Origin: Chitinispirillales bacterium
GTDB taxonomy: Bacteria; Fibrobacterota; Chitinivibrionia; Chitinivibrionales; Chitinispirillaceae
Reading direction: 5' to 3'
Length of the DNA stretch: 5,020 nt
NCBI GenBank assembly: GCA_031254445.1
Contig: JAIRUL010000140.1
Location: 1-5,020 of the forward strand
The notes under the pieces were generated by a model, which saw only the letters and a program-made list of their open reading frames with translations, did not search any database and had not been told where the DNA came from. Each line of letters starts with the position of its first letter. Positions within the stretch are counted from its first letter, which is position 1. The position numbers were made by a program, and so were the translations under genes. Of this stretch, positions 1-5,020 are shown one piece after another.

Positions 1-661
1 GCTCCAGCTCGGCGTTTGATGATTCCAGCGAATACATATATTTAAGGATGAGCATGCGCGGCGCGCTGTCGGGCGTGTCGTCGGGAAAGCTCTTTTTTGC
101 CCACCCGGCCAAATCCGCCGGCGCGTTGGCGCTGTTGTACGACCGGGCCGGGAAGAGCGCCATGGAACTCCCCGTGTGCTCGGTTATCCAGTACCCGCTG
201 CTCTGCGCCTCGCTCTCCGGCAAGAGGGCGTTGGACACCGCCGCGTACTTTAGCCCCGAAGCGCCGAACATGTCGATGTGCGACGGCTCCCAGTTGGAAA
301 ACGGCGGGACGAACCCAAGCGGCGCCTCGCCCGTCAGCTCCGAGAAGACCTTGGCCCCCAGCGCTATGTTCTCGCTCGTGAGCCTAAGCGGCGAAAAGCT
401 CAGAAACGGCTCCGTATACCCCATGCAAAGCCACTCTACGCTCCCGCGCTTAACCATGTCCCGAAGCGAAGAGAGCGCAAGCGGGTCGACGCACTCAAGC
501 ATGTACCCGGGCAGCGCGATGTTAAACCGCAGCCGCGGATACTTTTCGCAAAGCCCTAAAACCCCTCGGGCAAACCGGCTAACGGCCTCCGCCAGCCCCT
601 TTTTGGGCATAAGCCCGTTTTTGTAGGGCTGCAATAGCATTATAATTTGGTCTCGTCTCAT
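1..661 (-). CDS. GH57-like alpha-glucan-acting protein, N-terminal part (gene runs off the left edge)
   Basis: The minus strand is open from an ATG at 661 to the window edge, giving 220 residues beginning MRRDQIIMLLQPYKNG. The layout follows the N-terminal (beta/alpha)7-barrel of GH57 4-alpha-glucanotransferases and amylases. A first strand ends in a QP motif (residues 11-12, where the family has HQP). Next come a 'YPRLRFNIALPGYMLE' strand (41-56), 'GSVEWLCMGYTEPFLS' (73-88), which matches the family's '.YEP.L' nucleophile strand and puts the nucleophile at Glu84, and 'GFVPPFSNWEP' (116-126), which matches the 'ER.WEP' region. GH57 enzymes hydrolyse or transfer alpha-1,4-glucan chains, usually in the cytoplasm; no signal peptide is seen. 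Several signature residues are changed (both His before QP, the ER pair), so it may be a divergent or inactive member. The start at 661 is chosen because residues 5-12 are needed for the first barrel strand; no Shine-Dalgarno precedes it, and Met8 (640) is an alternative. It is divergent from ppdK. Family assignment is moderately sure; activity is unknown. Confidence 0.72.
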   Translation of the reverse strand, partial: MRRDQIIMLLQPYKNGLMPKKGLAEAVSRFARGVLGLCEKYPRLRFNIALPGYMLECVDPLALSSLRDMVKRGSVEWLCMGYTEPFLSFSPLRLTSENIALGAKVFSELTGEAPLGFVPPFSNWEPSHIDMFGASGLKYAAVSNALLPESEAQSSGYWITEHTGSSMALFPARSYNSANAPADLAGWAKKSFPDDTPDSAPRMLILKYMYSLESSNAELE

Positions 662-725
662 ATATATAGAAAAGTATAATATCGCGGGGGGAAAAGCAAT
701 GTTAAACCGATTTTTCAATTTTTAC

Positions 726-754
726 TTGACTTGCGCCGCCCATCAATTTATTTT
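726..754 (+). promoter_or_regulatory. Candidate sigma70-type promoter for ppdK
   Basis: TTGACT at 726-731 matches the -35 consensus at five of six bases. It is followed after 17 bp by TATTTT at 749-754, four of six bases of the -10 consensus. Transcription would begin near 761, giving a leader of about 125 nt that contains the tandem repeat. The region is AT-rich, so chance matches are possible; this is the best-spaced pair I found between the two divergent genes. Confidence 0.4.
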
Positions 755-765
755 CATATATTAAA

Positions 766-842
766 CGGCTTTGAAATAAATGCTGAAAGATATTGAAATA
801 AACGCGGCTTTAAATAAATACTGAAATAATATTGATATAGAC
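766..842 (+). repeat. Imperfect 39-bp tandem duplication in the ppdK leader
   Basis: Unit 1 (766-804) and unit 2 (805-842) both begin CGGCTTT and continue through AAATAAAT, CTGAAA, ATATTGA and end in a short purine-rich stretch closing near AC. They differ by one deletion, one insertion and three substitutions. Each unit carries two AT-rich GAAATAA-like words. The repeat lies between the promoter candidate and the ribosome binding site, so it would be in the 5' leader of ppdK mRNA if that promoter is right. Its role is unknown: it could be duplicated operator sites, a mRNA stability element or neutral slippage. Confidence 0.7.
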
Positions 843-875
843 AGTTTTCCATATACCTTTTCAACACAAGCTTTC

Positions 876-880
876 GGAGG
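876..880 (+). promoter_or_regulatory. Ribosome binding site of ppdK (GGAGG)
   Basis: GGAGG lies 6 nt before the ATG at 887. This fixes the start at 887 rather than the in-frame TTG at 884, which would be only 3 nt from the site. It is the only strong Shine-Dalgarno seen in the window and fits a highly translated gene. Confidence 0.88.
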
Positions 881-886
881 ATTTTG

Positions 887-3760
887 ATGGCTAAAAAGTA
901 CGTGTACGCCTTCGGCCCGGGCAAGGCCGACGGGACCGCTGCAATGAAGAACCTGTTGGGCGGCAAGGGCGCTAACCTTGCCGAGATGTGCAATCTGGGG
1001 CTCCCCGTGCCGGCGGGCTTCACGATCACGACGGATTGCTGTACCGACTACTTCGCCAACAAGATGAAGTTCCCCGCGGAGCTTATGGATCAGGTCGAGA
1101 AAGCGCTCAAGGCCGTCGAGAAGACCATGGGGATGAAGTTCGGCGACGCCAAGAACCCCCTCCTCGTCTCCTGCCGCTCGGGCGCGCGCATGTCGATGCC
1201 CGGCATGATGGAGACGGTGCTCAACGTCGGGCTCTGCCTCAAGACAATCCCGGGCCTCGTCGAGAAGACCAAAAACGAGCGCTTCGTCTACGACTCCTAC
1301 CGCCGCCTCATGATGATGTACTCCGACGTGGTGATGGAGAAGGCCGAGGGCATCGAGCCCAAGGAGAAGGGCATCCGCCTCCAGCTCGAAGAGATCATGG
1401 ACGAGCTCAAGCACCGCAAGGGCTACAAGCAGGACACCGACATGACCGTCGCCGACCTCAAGGAGCTCTGCGAGAAGTTCAAGGCCCGCATCAAGGCGTC
1501 GCTAGGCAAGTCTTTCCCCGACGATCCCATGGATCAGCTCAAGGGCGGCATCGGCGCGGTCTTCAAGAGCTGGAACGGTAGGAGGGCTATAGCTTACCGC
1601 AACATCGAGGGCATCCCGCACGAGTGGGGCACCGCGACCAACGTTCAGGCGATGGTCTTCGGCAATATGGGCAACAGCTCCGCCACCGGCGTGGCTTTCA
1701 CGCGCAACCCGGCCAACGGCGAGAGGAAGTTCTTCGGCGAGTACTTGGTCAACGCCCAGGGCGAAGACGTCGTGGCCGGCATCCGTACGCCCGAGCCCAT
1801 CAACGAGGCCACGAAGAGCGAGCATACGGCTCATTTGGTCTCCCTAGAGAAGAAGATGCCCGAGGCCTACAAGAAGCTCGACGACATCCAAAAGAAACTC
1901 GAGAAGCACTACAAGAACATGCAGGACCTCGAGTTCACGATTCAGGAGGGCAAGCTGTGGATGCTCCAGACCCGCGACGGCAAGCGCACGGGCCTCGCGG
2001 CGCTCAACATGGCTATGGACATGCTTGAAGAGAGGCTCATCGATGTCGAGACCGCGCTCCAGCGCGTTAAGCCGGCGCAGTTAGACGAGCTCCTCCACCC
2101 CGTTATCGACCCCGTTGCGGAGAAGCAGGCTACGCTGCTCGGCAAGGGCCTGCCTGCGGGCCCCGGCGGCGCTTTCGGCTCTATCGTCTTCTCCGCCCAT
2201 GACGCTGTGGACTGGGTCAAGAACGGCAAGGCCAAAAACGTTATCCTCGTCCGCGAAGAGACGAACCCGGAAGACATTGAGGGCATGCGCGCTGCCGACG
2301 GCATCCTGACGGCCCGCGGCGGCATGACGAGCCACGCCGCTCTCGTCGCCCGCGGCTGGGGCAAGTGCTGCATCGTCGGCGCCTCCGACTTCCACATCAA
2401 CGCCGCGACCAAGACGCTGACCGTTAAGGGCAAGACCCTCAGGGAGGGCGATGTCGTGACGCTCAACGGCACTAAGGGTTGCGTCTACGAGAAGCGCCTC
2501 GCTATGATTGACGCCACGGAGAACCCTCGCTTCCAGAGCTTCCTCAAACTCGCCGACAAGTACAAGGCGATGAAGGTCCGCGCCAACGCCGACACGCCCG
2601 CCGACGCGAAAATCGCGCGCAGCTTCGGCGCCGAGGGCATCGGCCTCTTCCGCACCGAGCACATGTTCTACGGCGAGGGCAGCGACGAGCCTCTAGGCTA
2701 CCTGCGCCAGATGATCCTCTCGAAGACCGTGCAGGAGCGCCGCGCGGCCCTAGACAAGCTCTTCCCGTTTGTTAAGAGGGATCTCAAGGCGACGATGCAG
2801 GCGATGGCCGGCTTCCCGGTGACTATCCGCCTTCTCGACCCGCCCCTGCACGAGTTCGTGCCGCACAGCTCCGACAAGCAGAACGACTTGGCGAGGAAGC
2901 TCAACATCAGCATCGAAGATGTGAAGAAGCGCGGCGAGGAGCTTCAGGAGGTCAACCCCATGCTCGGCCACCGCGGCGTCCGCCTCGGCATCACCTACCC
3001 CGAGCTCACAGAAATGCAGGTGCGCGCCATACTTGAGGCCGCCGCCGAGCTCCAGAAAGAGGGCGTCAAGGTTACGCCGGAGATCATGATCCCCGTCACC
3101 TGTAACCCGAACGAGCTGAAAGACCAGAAAGCCATCGTCAACAAGGTCGTCGTCGACGTCAAGGCCAAGTACGGCCTCAAGAATTTCGAGTATCTCTACG
3201 GTACGATGATCGAAATTCCGAGGGCGGCGCTCCTCGCGAACGAGATGGCCGGCGAGGCGGAGTTCTTCTCTTTCGGCACGAACGACCTCACGCAGATGGG
3301 CTTCGGCTTCAGCCGCGACGACATGGGCAGCTTCGTCGGCCCCTACCTAGACAAGAAAGTGCTGCCGGAAGACCCGTTCCTCAGCAGCGACCAGTCCGGT
3401 ATCGGCCAGCTCGTGCAGTACGGCGTTGAGCGCGGCCGCTCCGTGAAGTCGAACCTCAAGATCGGCGTCTGCGGCGAGCACGGCGGCGACCCCGCCTCCG
3501 TAGAGTTCTTCTACGGCCTCGGCCTCAACTACGTCAGCTGCTCCCCTTTCCGCGTGCCCATCGCCCGCCTCGCCGCCGCTCAGGCGGAGATTAAGGCGAA
3601 GAGCAAAGCCAAGTCCGGCGGCGGCAAGTCCAAGAAGTCGTCCTCTTCCTCCAAGAAGTCGGCTCCGGCGAAAAAGGCCGCGAAAAAAGCCGAGAAGAAA
3701 GCCGCAAAGCCGGCGGCAAAGAAGTCGCCCGCTAAGAAGCCTTCGAAGAAGAAGAAGTAA
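887..3760 (+). CDS. ppdK: Pyruvate, phosphate dikinase with a lysine-rich C-terminal extension
   Basis: This cytoplasmic enzyme interconverts ATP + phosphate + pyruvate and AMP + PPi + PEP. In anaerobes it can run in the glycolytic direction using PPi or supply PEP. The 957-residue product has the family's three parts. The N-terminal ATP-grasp nucleotide-binding region is about 18-370 (GGKGANLAEM at 25-34, SCRSGARMSMPGMMETVLN at 95-113). The swivelling phosphohistidine domain is about 420-530, with GGMTSHAALVARGWGKCC placing the catalytic histidine at His483. The PEP/pyruvate TIM barrel is about 535-903. In the barrel, Arg589 (GLFRTEHMF), Arg648 (IRLLDPPLHEF), Glu776 (MIEIPRA), Asp800 (GTNDLTQM) and Cys862 (CGEHGGDP) match the family's substrate, metal and catalytic positions. 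The core ends at SPFRVPIARLAAAQAEIK, where typical homologues of about 875-900 aa stop; a basic tail of about 55 residues follows. Codon use is strongly biased (CTC Leu, AAG Lys, CGC Arg), which suggests high expression. It has its own RBS and a terminator just after the stop. Identity is very sure. Confidence 0.98.
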   Translation: MAKKYVYAFGPGKADGTAAMKNLLGGKGANLAEMCNLGLPVPAGFTITTDCCTDYFANKMKFPAELMDQVEKALKAVEKTMGMKFGDAKNPLLVSCRSGARMSMPGMMETVLNVGLCLKTIPGLVEKTKNERFVYDSYRRLMMMYSDVVMEKAEGIEPKEKGIRLQLEEIMDELKHRKGYKQDTDMTVADLKELCEKFKARIKASLGKSFPDDPMDQLKGGIGAVFKSWNGRRAIAYRNIEGIPHEWGTATNVQAMVFGNMGNSSATGVAFTRNPANGERKFFGEYLVNAQGEDVVAGIRTPEPINEATKSEHTAHLVSLEKKMPEAYKKLDDIQKKLEKHYKNMQDLEFTIQEGKLWMLQTRDGKRTGLAALNMAMDMLEERLIDVETALQRVKPAQLDELLHPVIDPVAEKQATLLGKGLPAGPGGAFGSIVFSAHDAVDWVKNGKAKNVILVREETNPEDIEGMRAADGILTARGGMTSHAALVARGWGKCCIVGASDFHINAATKTLTVKGKTLREGDVVTLNGTKGCVYEKRLAMIDATENPRFQSFLKLADKYKAMKVRANADTPADAKIARSFGAEGIGLFRTEHMFYGEGSDEPLGYLRQMILSKTVQERRAALDKLFPFVKRDLKATMQAMAGFPVTIRLLDPPLHEFVPHSSDKQNDLARKLNISIEDVKKRGEELQEVNPMLGHRGVRLGITYPELTEMQVRAILEAAAELQKEGVKVTPEIMIPVTCNPNELKDQKAIVNKVVVDVKAKYGLKNFEYLYGTMIEIPRAALLANEMAGEAEFFSFGTNDLTQMGFGFSRDDMGSFVGPYLDKKVLPEDPFLSSDQSGIGQLVQYGVERGRSVKSNLKIGVCGEHGGDPASVEFFYGLGLNYVSCSPFRVPIARLAAAQAEIKAKSKAKSGGGKSKKSSSSSKKSAPAKKAAKKAEKKAAKPAAKKSPAKKPSKKKK
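3593..3757 (+). other. Histone-H1-like lysine/alanine/serine-rich tail of PPDK (residues 903-957)
   Basis: From Lys903 to Lys957 the protein is low complexity. Of 55 residues 24 are Lys, only one is acidic (Glu936), and the rest are Ala, Ser, Pro and Gly. There is a GGG at 911-913, a run of five Ser at 918-922, repeated AKK/KKAA/KPAAKK/SPAKKP units, and a terminal run of four Lys. The tail is in frame with the enzyme and ends at the natural stop, with the terminator close behind, so it is a true extension rather than read-through into a neighbour. Similar tails occur on bacterial H1-like proteins and some nucleoid proteins, where they bind nucleic acid. A role here in binding DNA, RNA, polyphosphate or partner proteins is inference. 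Confidence 0.93.
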
Positions 3761-3775
3761 GCCAGTAGTGTAGAG

Positions 3776-3802
3776 GAGGGCGCGTTTTTCCGCGCCCTCT
3801 TT
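3776..3802 (+). terminator. Rho-independent terminator of ppdK
   Basis: A perfect 9-bp GC-rich stem (GAGGGCGCG at 3776-3784 with CGCGCCCTC at 3791-3799) encloses a 6-nt loop, TTTTTC. It starts 15 nt after the ppdK stop. The following U tract is short (TTT, then AAAAGCTTTT), so termination may be incomplete and some read-through to the PHP gene is possible. Confidence 0.85.
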
Positions 3803-3841
3803 AAAAGCTTTTGCAGATTTTGACTTTAAGACTTTGATTTT

Positions 3842-3863
3842 GTGTGGCGGCTCTGCGCCACAC
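3842..3863. other. Hairpin, 8-bp stem
   Basis: GTGTGGCG (3842-3849) pairs perfectly with CGCCACAC (3856-3863) around the loop GCTCTG. No T tract follows, so it is not a standard terminator. It lies between the direct repeats upstream of the PHP gene. Confidence 0.6.
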
Positions 3864-3866
3864 GTT

Positions 3867-3885
3867 ATGAAGCCGTAGGCTTCGT
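3867..3885. other. Hairpin, 8-bp stem with 3-nt loop
   Basis: ATGAAGCC (3867-3874) faces GGCTTCGT (3878-3885) across GTA; seven pairs are Watson-Crick and one is a T-G wobble. It sits 3 nt after the preceding hairpin and is followed by an A-rich stretch. It belongs to the same repeat-bracketed element. Confidence 0.55.
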
Positions 3886-3923
3886 CTGAAAAAGATTTAA
3901 AAGACTTTGACTTTAAGACCACA

Positions 3924-4634
3924 ATGATAGAATTCGACCTGCACGTACATTCGATATTCAGCAAGTGCGGCATCCACACCGTCCTCGAACTCCTAGAACG
4001 CGCTAAGGAAATAGGGATAAAAGGCTTTGCCGTGACCGACCACGGGCTCACCATAGGCGGGCGCCTCAACAACCCTTTCTTCGAACGCTTTAGGTCGCCG
4101 TGCCAAAGCGTCAAAATCCTAAAAGGCGTAGAGTGCAACTTATTAGACGGCGACGGAAACATCGACGTCCCGCATATGTTCATGAATTTCTTGGATATAG
4201 TGCTCTTAGGCATCCACCCCAACACCGCCAAAGGCCAAAGCAAAGACGCCTACACAAACATGCTCGTAGCCGCAATGCGCAAAAACCCGTGCGTAGACAT
4301 CATCTCGCACCCAAACGACCCGCATTACCCCGTAGACTACAAGCGCCTAGCCCAAACCGCCAAATCTATGGGCGTAGCGTTAGAGCTAAACAACTCAAAA
4401 ATCCTATACGCCAGAACAGAAACCCAAAGCGCCGTCGACCTCGTGCAAGCGTGCAAGGATGAGGGCTGCATGATAGCCGTAAACAGCGACACCCACGCCA
4501 TACACGAGTTGGGGTTGGATGATTCTGTTAGGCCGATATTGGAATCGCTGAGATTCCCAAACGAGCTGATTGTCAATAGGGATGAAAAATCGGCGTTAGA
4601 ATTTATTGATAGCCGAAAGGGCAATAAAAGTTAA
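3924..4634 (+). CDS. PHP-domain metal-dependent phosphoesterase, YcdX-like
   Basis: The 236-residue product matches the whole length of the YcdX-type PHP phosphatases (about 245 aa). PHP motifs occur in order: DLHVHS (5-10), VTDHG (37-41), GVECN (68-72), LGIHPN (95-100), IISHPNDP (126-133), ALELNNS (152-158) and VNSDTH (186-191). His7, His9, His40, Glu70, His98, His129, Asp189 and His191 match the three-metal cluster of this family. The third histidine of the first loop in YcdX (HAYST context) is Cys15 here (SKCGIHT). The family hydrolyses phosphomonoesters such as histidinol phosphate in vitro; the physiological substrate is unknown for most members, and no his genes are adjacent. It is cytoplasmic, with no signal peptide. 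No clear Shine-Dalgarno precedes the ATG. Codon use is AT-leaning (TTA/CTA Leu, AAA for 10 of 15 Lys), unlike ppdK. It probably has its own weak promoter or is reached by read-through of the ppdK terminator. Confidence 0.92.
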   Translation: MIEFDLHVHSIFSKCGIHTVLELLERAKEIGIKGFAVTDHGLTIGGRLNNPFFERFRSPCQSVKILKGVECNLLDGDGNIDVPHMFMNFLDIVLLGIHPNTAKGQSKDAYTNMLVAAMRKNPCVDIISHPNDPHYPVDYKRLAQTAKSMGVALELNNSKILYARTETQSAVDLVQACKDEGCMIAVNSDTHAIHELGLDDSVRPILESLRFPNELIVNRDEKSALEFIDSRKGNKS

Positions 4635-4637
4635 AGC

Positions 4638-4665
4638 CTTTTTTAAAATCTTTTTTAAAGTCAAA
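4638..4665. repeat. AT-rich tandem words with an inverted copy of the upstream repeat
   Basis: CTTTTTTAAAATC (4638-4650) is followed directly by CTTTTTTAAAGTC (4650-4662), a 12-bp-period repeat 4 nt after the PHP stop codon. TTAAAGTCAAA (4655-4665) is the exact reverse complement of TTTGACTTTAA at 3819-3829 and 3906-3916. The PHP gene is therefore bounded by inverted copies of this 11-mer. There is no strong GC stem, so this is not a typical terminator. Confidence 0.55.
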
Positions 4666-4740
4666 TTCTTATATGGGAGAATGGGGCGTTCGGTCGCGTG
4701 TCGGCGTGGCAGGGGTGCGGGGGGCATAATGCAACGTTCG

Positions 4741-4766
4741 TAAAGGCGTGGCCAGCCACGCCTTTA
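4741..4766. terminator. Perfect 11-bp hairpin between convergent genes, possible bidirectional terminator
   Basis: TAAAGGCGTGG (4741-4751) pairs perfectly with CCACGCCTTTA (4756-4766) around the loop CCAG. It lies 107 nt after the PHP stop and 56 nt past the stop of the minus-strand T9SS gene, as a shared terminator would. The A/T ends of the stem give only three U residues on either strand and no longer U run follows, so termination is plausible but not certain. Confidence 0.5.
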
Positions 4767-4821
4767 CTTAGCAGCAACTCTAGATGGGGTACGGGACGCT
4801 AGGGCAAACATCAAAACAATA

Positions 4822-5020
4822 TTACCGCACCGCCGCCCGAACCACCATCTTCTTTCCATCCACAACGGCTTTCACCAAATACATCCCTTTAGGCAAATCC
4901 CCAAGCCTAACCGTATAGCTCCCGCCGGGCAGGTTGTGCTTGCGGATAACGCTCCCGTTGAGCCCGAACACCGTCACGGACGCGCCGCTCGCGGCGTTGA
5001 TCGCAAAGCCGTTTTTGATG
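4822..5020 (-). CDS. C-terminal end of a T9SS-exported protein (sorting domain)
   Basis: Reading the minus strand from the window edge gives 65 residues ending at TAA (4824-4822): it begins IKNGFAINAASGASVTVFGL and ends GKKMVVRAAVR. This is the beta-sandwich tail used as a type IX secretion signal: a VTVFGLNGSVI strand, a GGSYTVRLGDLPKGMYLVKAVV segment with the conserved LPKGMY turn, then a short final strand after DGKKM. Such proteins cross the outer membrane and are released or anchored at the surface; in Fibrobacterota they are often carbohydrate-active enzymes or adhesins. The catalytic or binding part lies beyond the right edge, so the protein cannot be named. It converges on the PHP gene with a 187-bp gap. 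Confidence 0.85.
   Translation of the reverse strand, partial: IKNGFAINAASGASVTVFGLNGSVIRKHNLPGGSYTVRLGDLPKGMYLVKAVVDGKKMVVRAAVR

Larger units (their letters stand above)
3819..3919. repeat. Direct repeats (TTTGACTTTAAGAC / AAGACTTTGA) bracketing two hairpins
   Basis: The 14-mer TTTGACTTTAAGAC occurs at 3819-3832 (there preceded by T) and exactly again at 3906-3919, 87 bp apart. AAGACTTTGA also occurs twice (3828-3837 and 3901-3910). Between them lie two separate hairpins. The arrangement resembles a small repetitive extragenic palindromic unit. Whether it is dispersed elsewhere in the genome cannot be seen here. Confidence 0.6.

Noticed and set aside
48..626. Plus-strand open frame of 192 codons opposite the GH57-like gene
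   Set aside because: Its product is low-complexity, Ser/Pro-rich and unlike any family, while the opposite strand reads as a coherent GH57-type barrel over the same bases. It is an antisense shadow.
884..886. In-frame TTG as ppdK start
   Set aside because: GGAGG at 876-880 is too close to 884 and ideally spaced for ATG 887.
761..886. Riboswitch or attenuator in the ppdK leader
   Set aside because: The leader is AT-rich and repetitive, without a stable conserved stem, a leader peptide or a terminator before the start codon.
761..1414. Minus-strand open frame of 217 codons at the start of ppdK
   Set aside because: It is antisense to conserved PPDK motifs, its His/Leu/Glu-rich product is typical of a reversed GC-rich gene, and its end runs into the AT-rich tandem repeat.
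3347..4243. Minus-strand open frame of 298 codons
   Set aside because: It lies antisense to the 3' end of ppdK, the terminator region and the 5' half of the PHP gene, both confidently coding on the plus strand. The product has Leu/Arg runs antisense to the lysine tail and no recognisable domain.
3924..4634. Calling the PHP gene hisK (histidinol phosphatase) or a DNA polymerase PHP subunit
   Set aside because: The length and motif set fit the YcdX group, no histidine biosynthesis genes are adjacent, and no polymerase domain follows. The substrate cannot be told from sequence.
4635..4821. Small gene or tRNA in the convergent spacer
   Set aside because: No cloverleaf, no frame with a credible start and RBS, and the one strong stem is better explained as a terminator-like hairpin.

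Overview
The window looks like a piece of a bacterial chromosome from the Fibrobacterota (Fibrobacter or a gut relative such as the Fibromonadales). The main clue is the right edge: a minus-strand gene ends in a type IX secretion (T9SS) C-terminal sorting domain with a Fibrobacter-like final strand (LPKGMYLVKAVVDGKKM). The assignment rests on remembered family style, not on a search, so Bacteroidota-like or other T9SS-bearing phyla remain possible.

Layout: (1) 1-661, minus strand, is the N-terminal 220 residues of a divergent GH57-type glucanotransferase/amylase-like protein whose C-terminus lies off the left edge. (2) 662-886 is an AT-rich divergent intergenic region. It holds a sigma70-like promoter candidate pointing right, an imperfect 39-bp tandem duplication and a strong ribosome binding site. 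(3) 887-3760, plus strand, is a complete pyruvate, phosphate dikinase (957 aa) with all recognisable catalytic motifs and an unusual C-terminal extension of about 55 residues, 24 of them lysine. (4) 3761-3923 holds a rho-independent terminator and then a small repeat-and-hairpin element. (5) 3924-4634, plus strand, is a complete YcdX-like PHP-family metal-dependent phosphoesterase. (6) 4635-4821 is a convergent intergenic region with an AT-rich repeat, a G-rich stretch and an 11-bp-stem hairpin. (7) 4822-5020, minus strand, is the last 65 residues of a T9SS-exported protein.

The genes do not form an obvious single operon. ppdK is divergent from the GH57-like gene and is followed by its own terminator, and the PHP gene has a different codon style. 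PPDK (interconverting PEP and pyruvate with PPi/ATP) and a GH57 alpha-glucan enzyme both fit the carbohydrate and glycogen metabolism of a fibre-degrading anaerobe, but a functional link is inference. I see no tRNA, rRNA, CRISPR array, insertion sequence or phage gene. No clearly new multi-gene system is visible. The best leads are the histone-H1-like tail on PPDK, the GH57-like protein lacking several family signature residues, and a repeated word (TTTGACTTTAA) that occurs three times around the PHP gene.
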